NCBI GenBank assembly: GCA_029891385.1 | Contig: CM057228.1 | Coordinates: 64,176,523 to 64,240,522 of the forward strand | Direction of reading: 5' to 3' | Length of the DNA stretch: 64,000 bases | Source of the DNA: Erythroxylum novogranatense | Lineage: Eukaryota > Streptophyta > Magnoliopsida > Malpighiales > Erythroxylaceae | In this document: positions 45,860 to 58,715 of the stretch, one piece after another | Layout of the letters: every line of letters begins with the position of its first letter | Position numbering within the stretch: position 1 is the first letter of the stretch | Notes under the pieces: model-generated | Told to the model about the DNA's origin: nothing | The model's input: only the letters and a program-made list of their open reading frames with translations | Databases searched by the model: none | Program-made: the position numbers and the translations under genes

Positions 45860-46405
45860 TTTGTCTTAGTAGGAATAGGCTAACTCCCTTGCATCTTGTT
45901 AGATGTTATCTTCGCCATTTGGTCAATCTGTTTCATCATATTTTGTATACGAGCATATAATTCCTAATGCCTCGTGATTAATTCTTCAGTGATTTTGACC
46001 ATCATATCTTCTAAAGTTAGCTCCTTAACTTGAAGTGGTTAGTACTATAAATATTCAGTTGGAGCTAATCATTCCATCCATAAGTGTAAGAGTTGCTCCA
46101 TTATAAATTGTAACTATTCTCGTAAGGTGCACCTTAAGGTTGATTGTACATGTTTGGTTATTCCCACGTATACGTTGGTGTGTGACATTTATGATTGTAA
46201 TGATTACTCTCGTAAATGTTGCAACATGACAAAGACATTGGTTGAGCTTCCAAAAATATGTCAGAAATCCTATCATTCCTGTATGGTGATGGTATGTATT
46301 TCGAAGACACATTGTAACTTCCATAAGAGTATTGTCTACTCCATCCTTGCATTGTGAGTTATGGTGATAACGTGAAACCTTAATCCAAAAAATAAACCAC
46401 AACAC
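45860..46405 (-). pseudogene. Decayed Athila/Tat-like gag
   Basis: On the minus strand, near 46200-46240, CNIYESNHYNHKC matches the CX2CX3HX4C zinc finger of Athila/Tat Gag with the second Cys changed to Tyr. Further along, around 46015-45880, come LEDMMVKITEELITRH and ARIQNMMKQIDQMAKITSNK, the SLEE-type helix and QxxQIxQxA helix that follow the finger in this lineage. Several frames and stops, so it is inactive. The LTR-like sequence on its right fits a minus-strand element. Confidence 0.55.
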
Positions 46406-46579
46406 TTTGTTAATGTAAAGAAGTTTAAAGGATAATTAAATAAATAAACCAAGAATATAATAAAATAAATATAATATAACAAAATAAAACAAATAAACAA
46501 AATAATGACTAGAGTAATAACATTCAAGTGTTCTTACTATCATTATCCCAGAAAATGAAACCAAAAACTTGATTGGCTA

Positions 46580-47537
46580 TTTCAATAACAATCTTAATTT
46601 TGCCACAAATGCACGATGTAGTTGTAGCTAGTACTAGTAAGTAAGGGTCAAATCCCATAAAGACAACAAATACTACTATTCACCATTATCCTATTATTTA
46701 CTCTACAAATTTGATTTTGGTTTTAAAAAAGAAACTAAATCTTAAATAAAGTAGGAAACAATATCAAGCAGATAACAAAAAAATCACTTGAATAATAATT
46801 AATATCAAGAATTAGTGCCAAGGTGATGAATCCACCTAAAATCATTAGAAAATTAATCTTTTATTATGCAATTGTTTTATTGACTATTGGACCAAATTCT
46901 TGTCGTATGCTAATAACTCACTTGAGACTACTAATAACTTATGTTAAGTTTATCAGCCAAATTACTTAAGTTAAAGTTTCTAAGATTGCTTTAACAATTT
47001 ATGAATTTTGCTATTAGGTTTGACCCTAATCCAGAGGATTTATATCGATCTATCTCTAGGTTTGCAATCAACTCCTTTTAATTACAGTAGTTCTATACAT
47101 ACACAAGCTCAGTCATGAAATCAAATTATCCATTAAAATTTTGGATCTATAAGATCATATATGAAACACATAATGAATCACAACAGTTCAATCAAAACAT
47201 TTGTATTAAATAAAAGAGTTAAAACATATTGTTATCTCAAATAGGGTTCATCACTCCTAGACACTAGATGGGCATTTAGTTACATATGATAAAACACTAA
47301 ATCAAACATAAATAGAAAGAAAAATGAATAGAAGACAATGAGTTCATAATTCTAAATCTCCGTCCTTTTCTATTGAATGTTCTTACAATGTAGAGGTTTG
47401 ATGACATATTTTATAGGATCTGTCGATGATTTCTTTGCGTTTTCCACTTTTATGGATCAATATTGCCATTTTTGAACGATCTCTATATCTAGAGTTATCT
47501 CTAAATGTCTACTTCTCTCATCTACCTCTACTCACAT
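46580..47537 (-). repeat. Diverged Athila/Tat-like LTR fragment
   Basis: CACAAATGCACGATGTAG and the following AGTAAGGGTCAAATCCCA resemble the left part of LTR1 at 2280-2310. It is interrupted at 47538 by the LARD-like element. Similarity is faint; the remainder after 55227 could not be followed with confidence. Confidence 0.4.
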
Positions 47538-49660
47538 TGTAACATCCCGACCTTGACGGGAAGAGTATATGGGTCAATTGGTACAGGCTAGTTTGTTGCA
47601 TTGCATAGTCCGATATGAACCTGCATTTGGCCTCTAATTGTAGAGGATTGAGTCTTTTAGCACATGCACATGTAGGTACATGCATTCATGGCTTTTTCCC
47701 GGCATTTGATTGTGTAAATGATTTGAATTGTGAATTTGTGAGATAATTAGATTGGATTATGATATATTGGGTATTATGGAATAATTGGGTGTTTATGGAA
47801 TAATTGGGTGTGAATAGAGGAATTGGAACTGTACTAGAGTGATCGTAAAGTGACAGTGAACTTTAGGAAAAGTTTCTGGAATAACTAGGAAAAAATGTCC
47901 GGATCGGAAATTCTCCGAGTGGCAGACCGATGGACTGAATAGGACCGAAATAATTGTCTAATGGCGATGGAAAAATTGGAAATATGATTTTAGAAATTTA
48001 TGTGTCGAGCCATTGAAATCCGGAGGCAAATTGGACTGGAAATGATCTTGTTAGAGGAAGAGGGAAACCCCTTTATAATGCTTAAATCCTCTTCTGAAAC
48101 CTAAAAACCCATTTCATATACCTAGGGCTCGTTCTCTTCTTTCCCTTCCTCGGTGATTTTCGATCTTCACCTTCAAGATTTGCTTGTTCCATCTTTGTGG
48201 TTGAAGATCAAGCCAAAGCCCTGTGGGAGTGATGATTTTTGAGAGTTGGAAGCCCACCGTTGATGTTAGAGAAAAGAGGAAAGGGATAGAGGATTTTCGG
48301 TAGTTTGGAGATTTAAGGCTTGATTGAGCCGATGGATCGATAATCCACGGACAGTGTTGGAGCTTCCAGGCAACAGCTAGGAAGTTCAGGTGAGTAACCT
48401 AGTTGGTTCCTCAGCCTTTATGTGTTTAATATCTTGCAATGATGCCAAGTGGAGATAATTGAGGGATATATGTGTCTGTTTTGATTGATTTCGGATCACG
48501 GGTGTCCGAAGTATTTGAATGTGATATTGAAGTGCAAAGTGTGTATACTGTATGTGAATGCAACTATGAAATGATTGTGAATGTGATTTGAGACATGTGC
48601 ATTGTATATCTATGTGTATGACTGAATGTGGGCCGAGAAAAAGGTGAAGCGCCCTATAATTGTGAATCAGTGTATAGAATTATAAGTAAGTGTTCTGAAT
48701 ACGATCAATTGAATCGATTGAATTGTGTTTGAATTGTGTTATTGATTGTGCAAGTGTGAGTGCATGCTAGGCATGATTAAAAGCGGTAAATTAACAGTTG
48801 TGACTGGAGCAATTAGTGATCAGAGCTTTCAGCTCGATTCTCAATGAAAAGGGCCTAAGGCCAAAAAGGGAATAGTGCATACCCAGAGGGCTCTCCTATC
48901 CCTAATGTGAGCGGGCAGTAGTGCATACCCTGAGGGCCCTCCTACTTGCCAAAAATGCGATTATTGTGAAATGTGCTCGAATCGGGACAATATTGATGCT
49001 CAGTCACAATACTGACATAAAAATGAGAATTGGCATGCATTATGCATCTGACTGTATTGTGAAAGGTGATAATGTGTCGATTAAGTGATGATTGCGTAGT
49101 GATATGTGTGATTTATGTGATGGTGAACATGTGTAAATTGATTTACAGTGTTACAAATGTGTATTATGTGACTATGTGATATATCGTATGTATATGCATG
49201 AGTTGGGTGAACCATTGATGATGGTTTCTCACTGAGTTCGCAAACTCACCCAACATTGCAATTATTTCTCAGGATTTGGCGAGTACCCTGTTAGACAGAC
49301 GGGAGTATGATTACAGCAAGCAAGTCAGAGTTCAGGTCGGGATCAATCTCATGTCTGCATTTGAATCATTCTGATTTTGTATTTTCACGGAGTTGTACTG
49401 TTCTTATAGAGGGCCCCAACTGATTAATATTGTATTGTGAATTGATTATGGAAATAGCATTTTGATTGGAAATGTTTTTATATGAGTGGGCCCAAGTTGT
49501 TTATTGATTTCCGCATATGCGAATGTTTTCAATGAAATAAAAATGTCATACCGAGTTTTTGAATTGCATTTGATTGCCCTAGTACGCCACCCTCACGGGG
49601 CGCGGGCTCGGATATCACCATCGATATCGGGTTCGGGTCTCGCGGGAGTGGGGTGCTACA
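47538..49660 (+). repeat. 5' LTR of the LARD-like element (2123 bp)
   Basis: Starts TGTAACATCCCGACC, ends GGGGTGCTACA. It differs from the 3' LTR by a 19-bp tandem duplication (TATGGAATAATTGGGTGTT unit, about 47774-47811), a 10-bp gap near 47935 and scattered substitutions. It contains a candidate intron at 48390-49272 and a folded region at 49202-49254. Confidence 0.9.
48390..49272 (+). other. Candidate intron in the LARD-like 5' LTR
   Basis: Donor CAG|GTGAGTAACC, acceptor TTATTTCTCAG|GA. Stem-loop TGAGTT-CGCA-AACTCA at 49233-49248, 24 nt before the AG. Confidence 0.45.
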
Positions 49661-52600
49661 TTTGTGGTATCAGAGCCCAGAAGTACAATCTTACATGGGC
49701 ATTCTAAGAAAACTGTGTCAAGTATATGCATTTAGGTCATGTCACGGTAGACATTGACAACTGATCCCCAGTCTATCATATGAGTCATATGCATGAGTAT
49801 GTCTCGGTCGTTTAAGCGGTTAGAAATAGTGAGGAAATGAGAATGTGTTAGAATGCGATAAAGGGAAATTGTGGATATCGAGGAATCGGAAAAAAGTGTA
49901 TGATTCGATTTGACTGATGAAAATTTAGTGTATTAGTATTGGTGGATTTAAATGTGGAACATATATAAATATAGAATTGCGGATTAATAGAGGAAAATAG
50001 AGATGTGTTAGAACTTGCAAGATTTCAAGTGCATAAAGTGGATGAAAATAAGTTACAATTGGGTCTGATTTCTGTGACAAGAGTTATGAGTAATGACATA
50101 TGCTTTGGAGTCAAAATATGTTAAGTGGAAACCTTAGAATGATTACATAGTTATGCTATTGATTTGAGTGTGAGCGTACATGGGTATGTAGATTGAAATG
50201 TAAGACAATGAAAAAGGTAGATGAAAAAGTTGTCAAGGTTCAGTTGATTTGCCTATGTGAATGCACACCTGATTATGCACACCTGATTATGAGAGCCCCA
50301 TGGCAAGTGAAAATGTTAAGCTGCAATTGATGAGTTAATGGATAATTGCTAGCCGGAATTTTTGTAGTTTAAAATCCTATTGAGTTAGAATAAGAAATGA
50401 AAGTGCTTATGATGACTAATTGAGAAAAAGTGAGATTATTAATGACGATAACATAAGTAATGAGCTTACGGAAATAAAAGAGGGACATGAATACAACAAA
50501 GTCCCCCATGATTGAGAGCTGGTATCTAAAAGAGAAAGGTTATCTAGAATTCATTGAGATTAAGGTGTCTTTAGTAGTATGTGCTATGAATGGGTAAATT
50601 GATGTGAATACATTGTCAGAGAAGATGTGATGATTATAGCGATGTATGCCTAGATATTAACGTAAATGCAATTGTTTAAGTGCCCTGCAGAGCCTCATTA
50701 TAAAGGATGTTCAAATTTTGTAAGACATAGTATGAATTGTTCCTAGTGGGATATTATGCATAGTTGAAATTGATTTTTCTCAAGATATGAAGAGTGACTG
50801 ATATAAAGTGATGAAACATAGTTGATTGATAAAGTTTTATGAGCAGTATTAACGATTGATAAGGTTTAGTTGATCTGATGATTCGAACTGAGGGTAATCA
50901 TTGAAAAGATAAATCTGACATGGAGTACAAGTAAATTTTTGGATTCCAATTCTAGCAGAGACTCAAGTGTAAGAGATAGGATATGCTACTGAAAAAGTGT
51001 GTACTACGTTGATGAGATGAATCCGATTGTGTAAGAGAATTACTGAACATCAAGGAAAGATTAATTGTGAATATAAGGAGAATAAAGGTTCTTGTATATT
51101 TTGTGTAATTATGTTCAGAAAGTACAAGATCGATATAATGATGGTTTACTCAAACTAGAGAGTGATTCGTCGTAAATAAATTGGGTTATGTGGAGAAATT
51201 AGGGTAAAGAACATGTGTCAGAATATGATATGATGAAAAAGAGAAAATTATAAGAAATTGTGCTCCTCATTGGAGATGATTGATATTTAAAGAGTTATAT
51301 GAATTAATTATGTGTATGAGGAGTTTATTGTATTTCTACTGAAAAGTAAAGTGTCTCATTTGTAATTAAATTGGAAAGTGACTATGATCATTAATGATGC
51401 ATCAGATGTATTTGAAAAGTGAAGAAAGATAGTTGGCATAGTTGAGGAAATTTTGTATTACGAAAGTTTCATAAAAATGAATTTTTGTTTAATCAAATAA
51501 ATTGTGGAAGAATTAGTATTCGAACATGGCATTGGGAGATTTAATGTTGATGGAGGTGATAATTGCGAAATTGTAAAGGATATATATAAATATATGGATT
51601 GGAGATATTTAGAACTAGTATATCTTTGGATCGTCCGAAGTTGTTAAAGATTTTCGGTCTTAGCTAATTGATGTAATTGATTGAGGAAGAGCGTGTGAAT
51701 TATATGGTGATAATGGTAAAAGAGTTAATTGAGATAAGTACAATTCGAGTTCGATGGTAGTACTTCAATTTGGAGACTTTGCATTATTTGACGAAGTGTC
51801 CCAGTAAAGGTTGCAATACAATCTAAAGAAATAGTATAAAGTGATTTTATGTGTACCGGGACAAATATAATCTTATGAGCTGCTTTGTGACTGGTGACTT
51901 GAAATTTATTGTATTGGATATTGTTTTGAAATGTGTTTAGATGTATCTGTGAATACGCAAAGCGATAATGAGTAAGATATTAGTGAATTTGAAAGTATTG
52001 AAAAGGATTATGCGATTAAGGTATTTTAGGAATTGGAAAAGAATTATGTGTTTGAGTATTTCAAAATTTAGCTAGTGATCCACTATATTAAAACAAGATT
52101 GGCAATTGCAATTCCAAATCAGATATGTGTGCGTGTAAAAAGGATTGGCAAAACAGGATTGAGGATTTGGAAAATGCGGCCGTATTGAGGAATTGTAAAG
52201 GAATTCGACTTTTGAGAAAATGATTGTTAGGACTAAATTAAGAGATATGGGTAATACCCACTAAAGGAACTGTAAGGAATGATTAAAATTTTTGTTCGAG
52301 TAAGATTTTAAGTAATTGATGGGTTAGAATGTAAAATCGAATGATTATAGGGGTAAGTGACCAACAGACTTGACTGTTGAAGATAAATGTGAAATTGATA
52401 TTTTGGAGTTCATAGGGACATGAGATTGATGTACAGTTCAAATTGATTGAGTGCATATCAATTGTATAATGGTGACTCCATTTAAATTGTGTATAAGGGG
52501 TTTTACAGCGAAAAGAGTCGTTTACCCCTATATTAAAGTAATCAGGGCCTAAAAATAATCGAAGGCCATGATTAATGTGAGCTAATGTCGACAAGTGAAA

Positions 52601-53130
52601 TGAATCTGAAATAAGGATTGAGAAAATCATAGTTAATGATAATGAGTCGAAATGACTTTCATATCGAGGGTATTAGAATTTTATGAAATTGGTGTATGAA
52701 CCCTATAGGAAATGTTTCGAAATGTATCGCCTTGAACAAGATACACTTAGATGAGAGAAAGACGAAATTGAGGGAAACTAAATTCGTTATAAGTGGCCTC
52801 TTTGTAACTGTGATATGAATGGAACTAAGGATTGGAAATCCAGTTTCAAAGCATAAAAGATGATCCGGATTCGTAAAGAATTTCATGGACAGAATTAGGA
52901 AATATGGCTATGATTTGATATACATGTTATTGATGCCGAAAGTGAAAATTTCTGGAAAGCCTGAGAATGTTAATGAGAGATTGATTGTATTGATTCAGTA
53001 TACTGATAGAAATTGGTTATATAGTGAGATAAGTGGGAGATAGTATATCGAGATCGAACAATTTCCCATGCCTTCCTGATTAATTGTATATGAAATTTCG
53101 AGGACGAAATTTTTGTAAGGAGGGGAGAAT
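49661..53130 (+). other. Non-coding internal region of the LARD-like element
   Basis: Primer-binding site at 49665-49678 and purine tract at the right end. The rest is AT-rich, stop-dense in every frame and shows no retrotransposon protein motif. Confidence 0.8.
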
Positions 53131-55221
53131 TGTAACATCTCGACCCTGACGGGAAGAGTATATGGGTCAATTGGTACAGGCTAGTTTGTTGCATTGCATA
53201 GTCCGATATGAACCTGCATTTGGCCTCTAATTGTAGAGGATTGAGTCATATGGCACATACACATGTAGGTACATGCATTCATGGCTTTTTCCCGGCATTT
53301 GATTGTGTAAATGATTTGAATTGTGAATTTGTGAGATAATTAGATTGGATTATGATATATTGGGTATTATGGAATAATTGGGTGTGAATAGAGGAATTGG
53401 AACTGTACTAGAGTGATCGTAAAGTGACAGTGAACTTTAGGAAAAGTTTCCAGAATAACTAGGAGAAAATGTCCGGACCGGAAATTCTCCGAGTGGCTGA
53501 CCGATGGACCGAAATAATTGTCTAATGGCGATGGAAAAATTGGAAATATGATTTTAGAAATTTATGTGCCGAGCCATTGAAATCCGGAGGCAAATTGGAC
53601 TGGAAATGATCTTGTTTGAGGAAGAGGGAAACCCCTTTATAATGCCTAAATCCTCTTCTGAAACCTAAAAACCCATTTCATATACCTAGAGCTCGTTCTC
53701 TTCTTTCCCTTCCTCGGTGATTTTCGATCTTCACCTTCAAGATTTGCTTGTTCCATCTTTGTGGTTGAAGATCAAGCCAAAGCCCTGTGGGAGTGATGAC
53801 TTTTGAGAGTTGGAAGCTCACCGTTGATGTTAGAGAAAAGAGGAAAGGGATAGAGGATTTTCGGTAGTTTGGAGATTTAAGGCTTGATTGAGCCGATGGA
53901 TCGATAATCCACGGACAGTGCTGGAGCTTCCAGGCAACAGCTAGGAAGTTCAGGTGAGTAACCTAGTTGGTTCATCAGCCTTTATGTGTTTAATATCTTG
54001 CAATGATGCCATGTGGAGATAATGGAGGGATATATGTGTCTGTTTTGATTGATTTCGGACCACGGGTGTCCGAAGTATTTGAATGTGATATTGAAGTGCA
54101 AAGTGTGTATACTGTATGTGAATGCGACTATGAAATGATTGTGAATGTGATTTGAGACATGTGCATTGTATATCTATGTGTATGACTGAATGTGGGCCGG
54201 CAAAAAGGTGAAGCGCCCTATAATTGTGAATCAGTGTATAGAATTATGAGTAAGTGTTCTGAATACGATCAATTGAATCGATTGAATTGTGTTTGAATTG
54301 TGTTATTGATTGTGCAAGTGTGAGTGCATGCTAGGCATGATTAAAAGCGATAAATTAACAGTTGTGACTGGAGCAATTAGTGATCAGAGCTTTCTCGATT
54401 CTTAGTGAAAAGGGCCTAAGGCCAAAAAGGAAATAGTGCATACCCAGAGGGCTCTCCTATCCCTAATGTGAGCAGGCAGTAGTGCATACCCTGAGGGCCC
54501 TCCTACTTTCCAAAAATGCGATTATTGTGAAATGTGCCCGAATTGGGACAATATTGATGCTCAGTCACAACACTGACATAAAAATGAGAATTGGCATGCA
54601 TTATGCATCTGAATTTATTGTGAAAGGTGACAATGTGTGTATTAAGTGATGATTGCGTAGTGATATGTGTGATTTATGTGATGGTGAACATGTGTAAATT
54701 GATTTACAGTGTTACAAATGTGTATTATGTGACTATGTGATATATCGTATGTATATGCATGAGTTGGGTGAACCATCGATGATGGTTTCTCACTGAGTTC
54801 GCAAACTCGCCCAACATTGCAATTATTTTTCAGGATTTGGCGAGTACCCCGTTAGACAGATGGGAGCATGATTACAACAAGCAAGTCAGAGTTCAGGTCG
54901 GGATCAGTCTCATGTCTGCATTTGAATCATTCTGATTTTGTATTTTCGCGGAGTTGTACTGTTCTTATAGAGGGCCCCAATTGATTAATATTATATTGTG
55001 AATTGATTATGGAAATAGCGTTTTGATTGGAAATTTTTTTATATGAGTGGGCCCAAGTTGTTTATTGATTTCCACATATGCGAATGTTTTCAATGAAATA
55101 AAAATGTCATACCGAGTTTTTGAATTGCATTTGATTGCCCTAATCGCCACCCCTCATGATGGTATGGCTCGGATATCACCATCGATATCGGGTTCGGGTC
55201 TCGCGGGAGTGGGGTGCTACA
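53131..55221 (+). repeat. 3' LTR of the LARD-like element (2091 bp)
   Basis: Starts TGTAACATCTCGACC, ends GGGGTGCTACA. It matches the 5' LTR almost throughout. Near 55141-55165 the CG-rich tract of the 5' LTR (ACGCCACCCTCACGGGGCGC) has decayed locally. Confidence 0.9.
53954..54833 (+). other. Candidate intron in the LARD-like 3' LTR
   Basis: Same donor and acceptor as in the 5' LTR. Stem-loop TGAGTT-CGCA-AACTCG at 54794-54809, with one closing pair lost. Confidence 0.4.
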
Positions 55222-55226
55222 CACAT

Positions 55227-57125
55227 CTTTTTATACTAATTTTTAGGGTGTCTAGAAGATAAATAGTTTGATATATAGGCATGTATTAGACAATGTATAA
55301 CGCAAAATCTCTAAAATTTGCAATTTTGCACGGATTGAGAGACTTACACAACTATAGACATGGCCATATATCCCTTAATTGCTTCAAATGTTTTTGTATA
55401 TATTGCATTTTTATCCAAAATTTTCTCTTTTTAGTTCATGAAGGCAATTATAACCTATAAATACACTTAGAGCAAATTAAGTATCAATTATACAATAAAA
55501 GTATAACATATCTAAAAAAAAATGCATCAAATATGATGTACAAATATATTCAAATATGCATCTATTAGAGAATTAAAAGTGATTTTTACTAGAGCAGTAG
55601 ACAGTTTTTCCACATTCCTTATTAGTATCTTAATTACCTCAGTTGTGAAGATTGAGTTAGACTTCAATTTTGAAATTTAGTTTGTATGAATAACATCATT
55701 TTATGTTCATGGTTGAAATGATTTTGGATTCTCATCAACTTGACTATTTGCTGAAAGTGATGATGCCTTCCTTCTTAAGATTCTCAATCATTAAGATACA
55801 AAACCTTGATTCCTTGCTAAAGCGGGACTTCTTCATCTAAGATTAGAGGCCCAGTGATTTCTTTTCCATTCATCATACATAGCATCGTGTCACACTGGGA
55901 GTGTCAAATTGTTGATCGTTTATATGATCATCCTAAAATGTGAGAATACCAAGGAGGAATTCTCCCATAATTTATACCTGAAGTCTTATTGACAATATAG
56001 GTGAGCCTTATAAAGCTTAGAAAATAAAATTCTAAGCTACAAAATGCTCAAGTTGTTGAAACAAGGTATAATATAAAAAGAATAATTAATCTTGGCAAAA
56101 GAAAAGTACAATCTATAAAGGAAATAAGAGATAACAAAATAGTACATAAAATAAAGAAAATTGAGAATGATAACAAGTTGTTTTTATTGGAGTTTGATTG
56201 CCTGTGTGTGTTTTTACATCTATTTATGTGTTCCTGGTTATGATATCGGTAAATTTGTATAATCCTCTCTAATCTAACTTCCCCATACAACTTCTCCACT
56301 TCCAATGTTCTAGCTAACTACCTTTCATGTGTTGCTCTCTCAACTTCAAACTCAAGCTTTTTTCCTGTATCTTCCTAACTTTCATGTCTCTTTATCGTTT
56401 CTGTTACTTCCGTTTTGCATGTTCACTTTGTATTCCCCATGTTATGGACTTTTACATCTCACATGCCAACAAATTCTCTAGCTAAATATCTTATAGGACT
56501 TTCTACCTTCGTTCCCTTTTCACTTATAGGCCAACTAGCTTGAATTCTTCTTATACTATTAATATAATCTTTGACCAACATTACTTTTAAAGAACATTTA
56601 ATTACCTAAATTGTAACATGAAACAACTTAAATCAAGGTATTTAGAAGGAAAAATATATTAAAATACTAAACAAAATATATGTACAATATTGTACTTGAT
56701 TAGATATAACTTATCTTCAAGACCTGTTAAACTCAAATTTGAGGATAGTTACCTCTCTGAAACATATTTTATTCTTTAAGAGCACAAATGTAAGGTTTGC
56801 CCAAGAGTTAACGGAGATAGGCTAGGATGTTTTTTCTTAAGGCATTAATACTTGAACATTATGTTATTTTTAAAACATAATTAAAAAATCTAATGTGCAA
56901 TTCTTTGTTACAGTCTCACACTATGTAGGTTTTTTTTCAATTACCTTCGAACACTACATTTAAATTGTGTAATTACTCTACAAAATTTATATAGAGTTTA
57001 GCCTTCAAATTTTAATTTTATATAATAAATTTTCACTTCAATGAAATTTATTAAGTATTTAATTTCCTTTATACAACATTATATTTTAAATACTAATTAA
57101 ACCCAAGAAAAATTAAAAGTTCAAA
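55227..57125. other. AT-rich sequence, no feature recognised
   Basis: Possibly the displaced remainder of the LTR interrupted at 47538. No coding sequence or repeat family could be supported. Confidence 0.4.
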
Positions 57126-58469
57126 TGTGACGCCCTAATACCCCCTGGGAGGATACGGGGGTGCCACACCATACGCAAATAAAACCAGAACAAAACAATC
57201 CAAATCATACGAAACATTCATTAAAAGCATTTCCAAAAACTGAAGCAAGCATACATTACACATCACTTATACTGAGCTTATAAATACATACCATAAATTC
57301 AAAAACTAGACTGAATTAAGGTTTTTGCGAACATTCATAAAAATTCAAATTCATATATAAATCAAATACAAGCCAAAAATGAAACTAAAAATACATTTTT
57401 GTCAAAACAAAACTCAGACTCTTTTGGCCATTACGGTTGACTTGTCCAATCCCTAAGTCCTTCTCTCTGAACCTACATAGGGTAAATCTACTGTGTTAAG
57501 CATATAGCTTAGTGAGTAATAACTAAACTATATGTCACAAATAGATAATGAATCATATTATTCAAAAGCATCTCAACATATTGAAATTCAGAACATAATA
57601 AGATTTATTAAGGAAAACAATTCACATGCTAAAGTCAGGCATTTCAATAGCAGAACAAAACATAAAGAATGCAGAACATATTTTCATAATAGGGTGTTAA
57701 TCCATCAGATCAAAAATATGGTTAGTTACTTGTTAAAGCTTATCAAAGATCATTGAAACTATCCTTCTCACCCACCTCATTTTTTGCTTTGGCCTACGTC
57801 ACTAAGTTTCTCTTTAAGCAACATACAAATTGATATTTCACTTCTTGCACATTCCACTGTACATTATTATCAACTCATCTTTCCCATCAGTATCACCGAA
57901 TTTGCTTCATTCACAACTCATGCATGTATTCATTTCCAACATGTAAAACATCAACAAACTCATTCACAGGACTCAGAAACTTAAACTTCACTTACCTTGC
58001 ATTCAAAAAATCATCAGTAGTGAAAGTGTGGGTTAAAGTTTGATGAAGACAAAGCAAAGCCGAAGAGAAGTAAGGAGCTACAGAGTTTTGTCTTTCAATA
58101 CCGTGATATCGTGTTTTAAAAACTCATTGACACGTTGCCCCACTGCATGTGAGCCTTTTGTCATCCACATAGAAGTGCTACATGGCAAAATACCATTGGT
58201 CTATTTTTCCTAGTCCAAAATCCAAATACTCCAAAATTTCAGAAATTTCTTAAAATTCACCAAAAATTCTAAAACAATCATAGTATGCTCTAAATATTCT
58301 TTCGTCACTAATAAACCACAATTCTCATCTTAATCAAAATTTTAAAACCAATTATACCTGAAAATATCACTGAATGCATGTACAAATATTTGTATGAGTA
58401 AAAAATACATATGCACATATAAGTGAGTACTCAAATATGCAAAGCATATATTGCACTGCAAATTCGTCA
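57126..58469 (-). repeat. Chromovirus-type 3' LTR
   Basis: Left end TGTGACGCCC; right end placed near 58469 (GTCA), just before a degraded GTCCTCTAAATTT, the reverse of the GAGGACGAAATT end signature. It has the same internal layout as LTR B on a smaller scale: leader near 58100, donor-like AAG|GTAAGTGAAG near 57992, then GAG|GTGGGTGAGA at 57775 and an acceptor at 57473. The right boundary is approximate. Confidence 0.5.
57473..57775 (-). other. Candidate intron in the chromovirus-type LTR
   Basis: Donor GAG|GTGGGTGAGA, acceptor CTATGTAG|GTTC, 303 bp. Stem-loop TAAGC-ATATA-GCTTA (+ strand 57497-57511), 24 nt from the AG. Confidence 0.35.
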
Positions 58470-58526
58470 ATATTCTAACCACTAGTATGAGTTGTTAGTC
58501 CTCTAAATTTTACCCGATCCTAATAA

Positions 58527-58694
58527 TTACAAATATTGAGCTTTCATCATTTCTTCTGATTCCCAAGTTGCTTCCTCAAGTCCATAGTGTTGCCAGAATA
58601 CTTTTACCAAAGGTACTGACTTATTCCTAAGTTGTTTAACTTCTCTGGATAATATAGAAATTGGCCCTTCATCATAAGATAAATCTGGTTGTAC
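58527..58694 (-). pseudogene. Gypsy chromovirus pol C-terminus with chromodomain
   Basis: The minus strand reads VQPDLSYDEGPISILSREV, then KQLRNKSVPLVKVFWQHYGL, EEATWESEEMMKAQYL and a stop at 58527-58529. This is the tail of a chromovirus integrase with its chromodomain: the VQPD lead, the K-LRNK-IPLVKV strand and the EEATWE-E block are diagnostic. In intact elements it guides integration by binding modified histone H3. Immediately upstream (58695 on) stops appear, and at 58716 another LTR begins, so only about 56 residues survive. It belongs with the LTR at 57126-58469. Confidence 0.85.
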
Positions 58695-58715
58695 TTAAAT
58701 TTCTTATACAGGAAT

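Larger units (their letters stand above)
47538..55221 (+). mobile_element. Complete non-coding gypsy element (LARD-like), TSD CACAT
   Basis: 7684 bp, flanked by CACAT at 47533-47537 and 55222-55226. 5' LTR 47538-49660, primer-binding site TGGTATCAGAGCCC from 49665, internal 3.47 kb, purine tract AAGGAGGGGAGAAT at 53117-53130, 3' LTR 53131-55221. GAGGACGAAATTT lies just before the tract, a chromovirus-type 3' end. I find no gag, protease, RT, integrase or chromodomain in either strand of the internal region; minus-strand frames at 52283-52630 and nearby are random. It would depend on proteins from an autonomous relative. Confidence 0.9.

Noticed and set aside
52283..52886. Minus-strand ORFs in the LARD-like internal region
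   Set aside because: Low-complexity composition, no domain, and opposite to the element's transcription.
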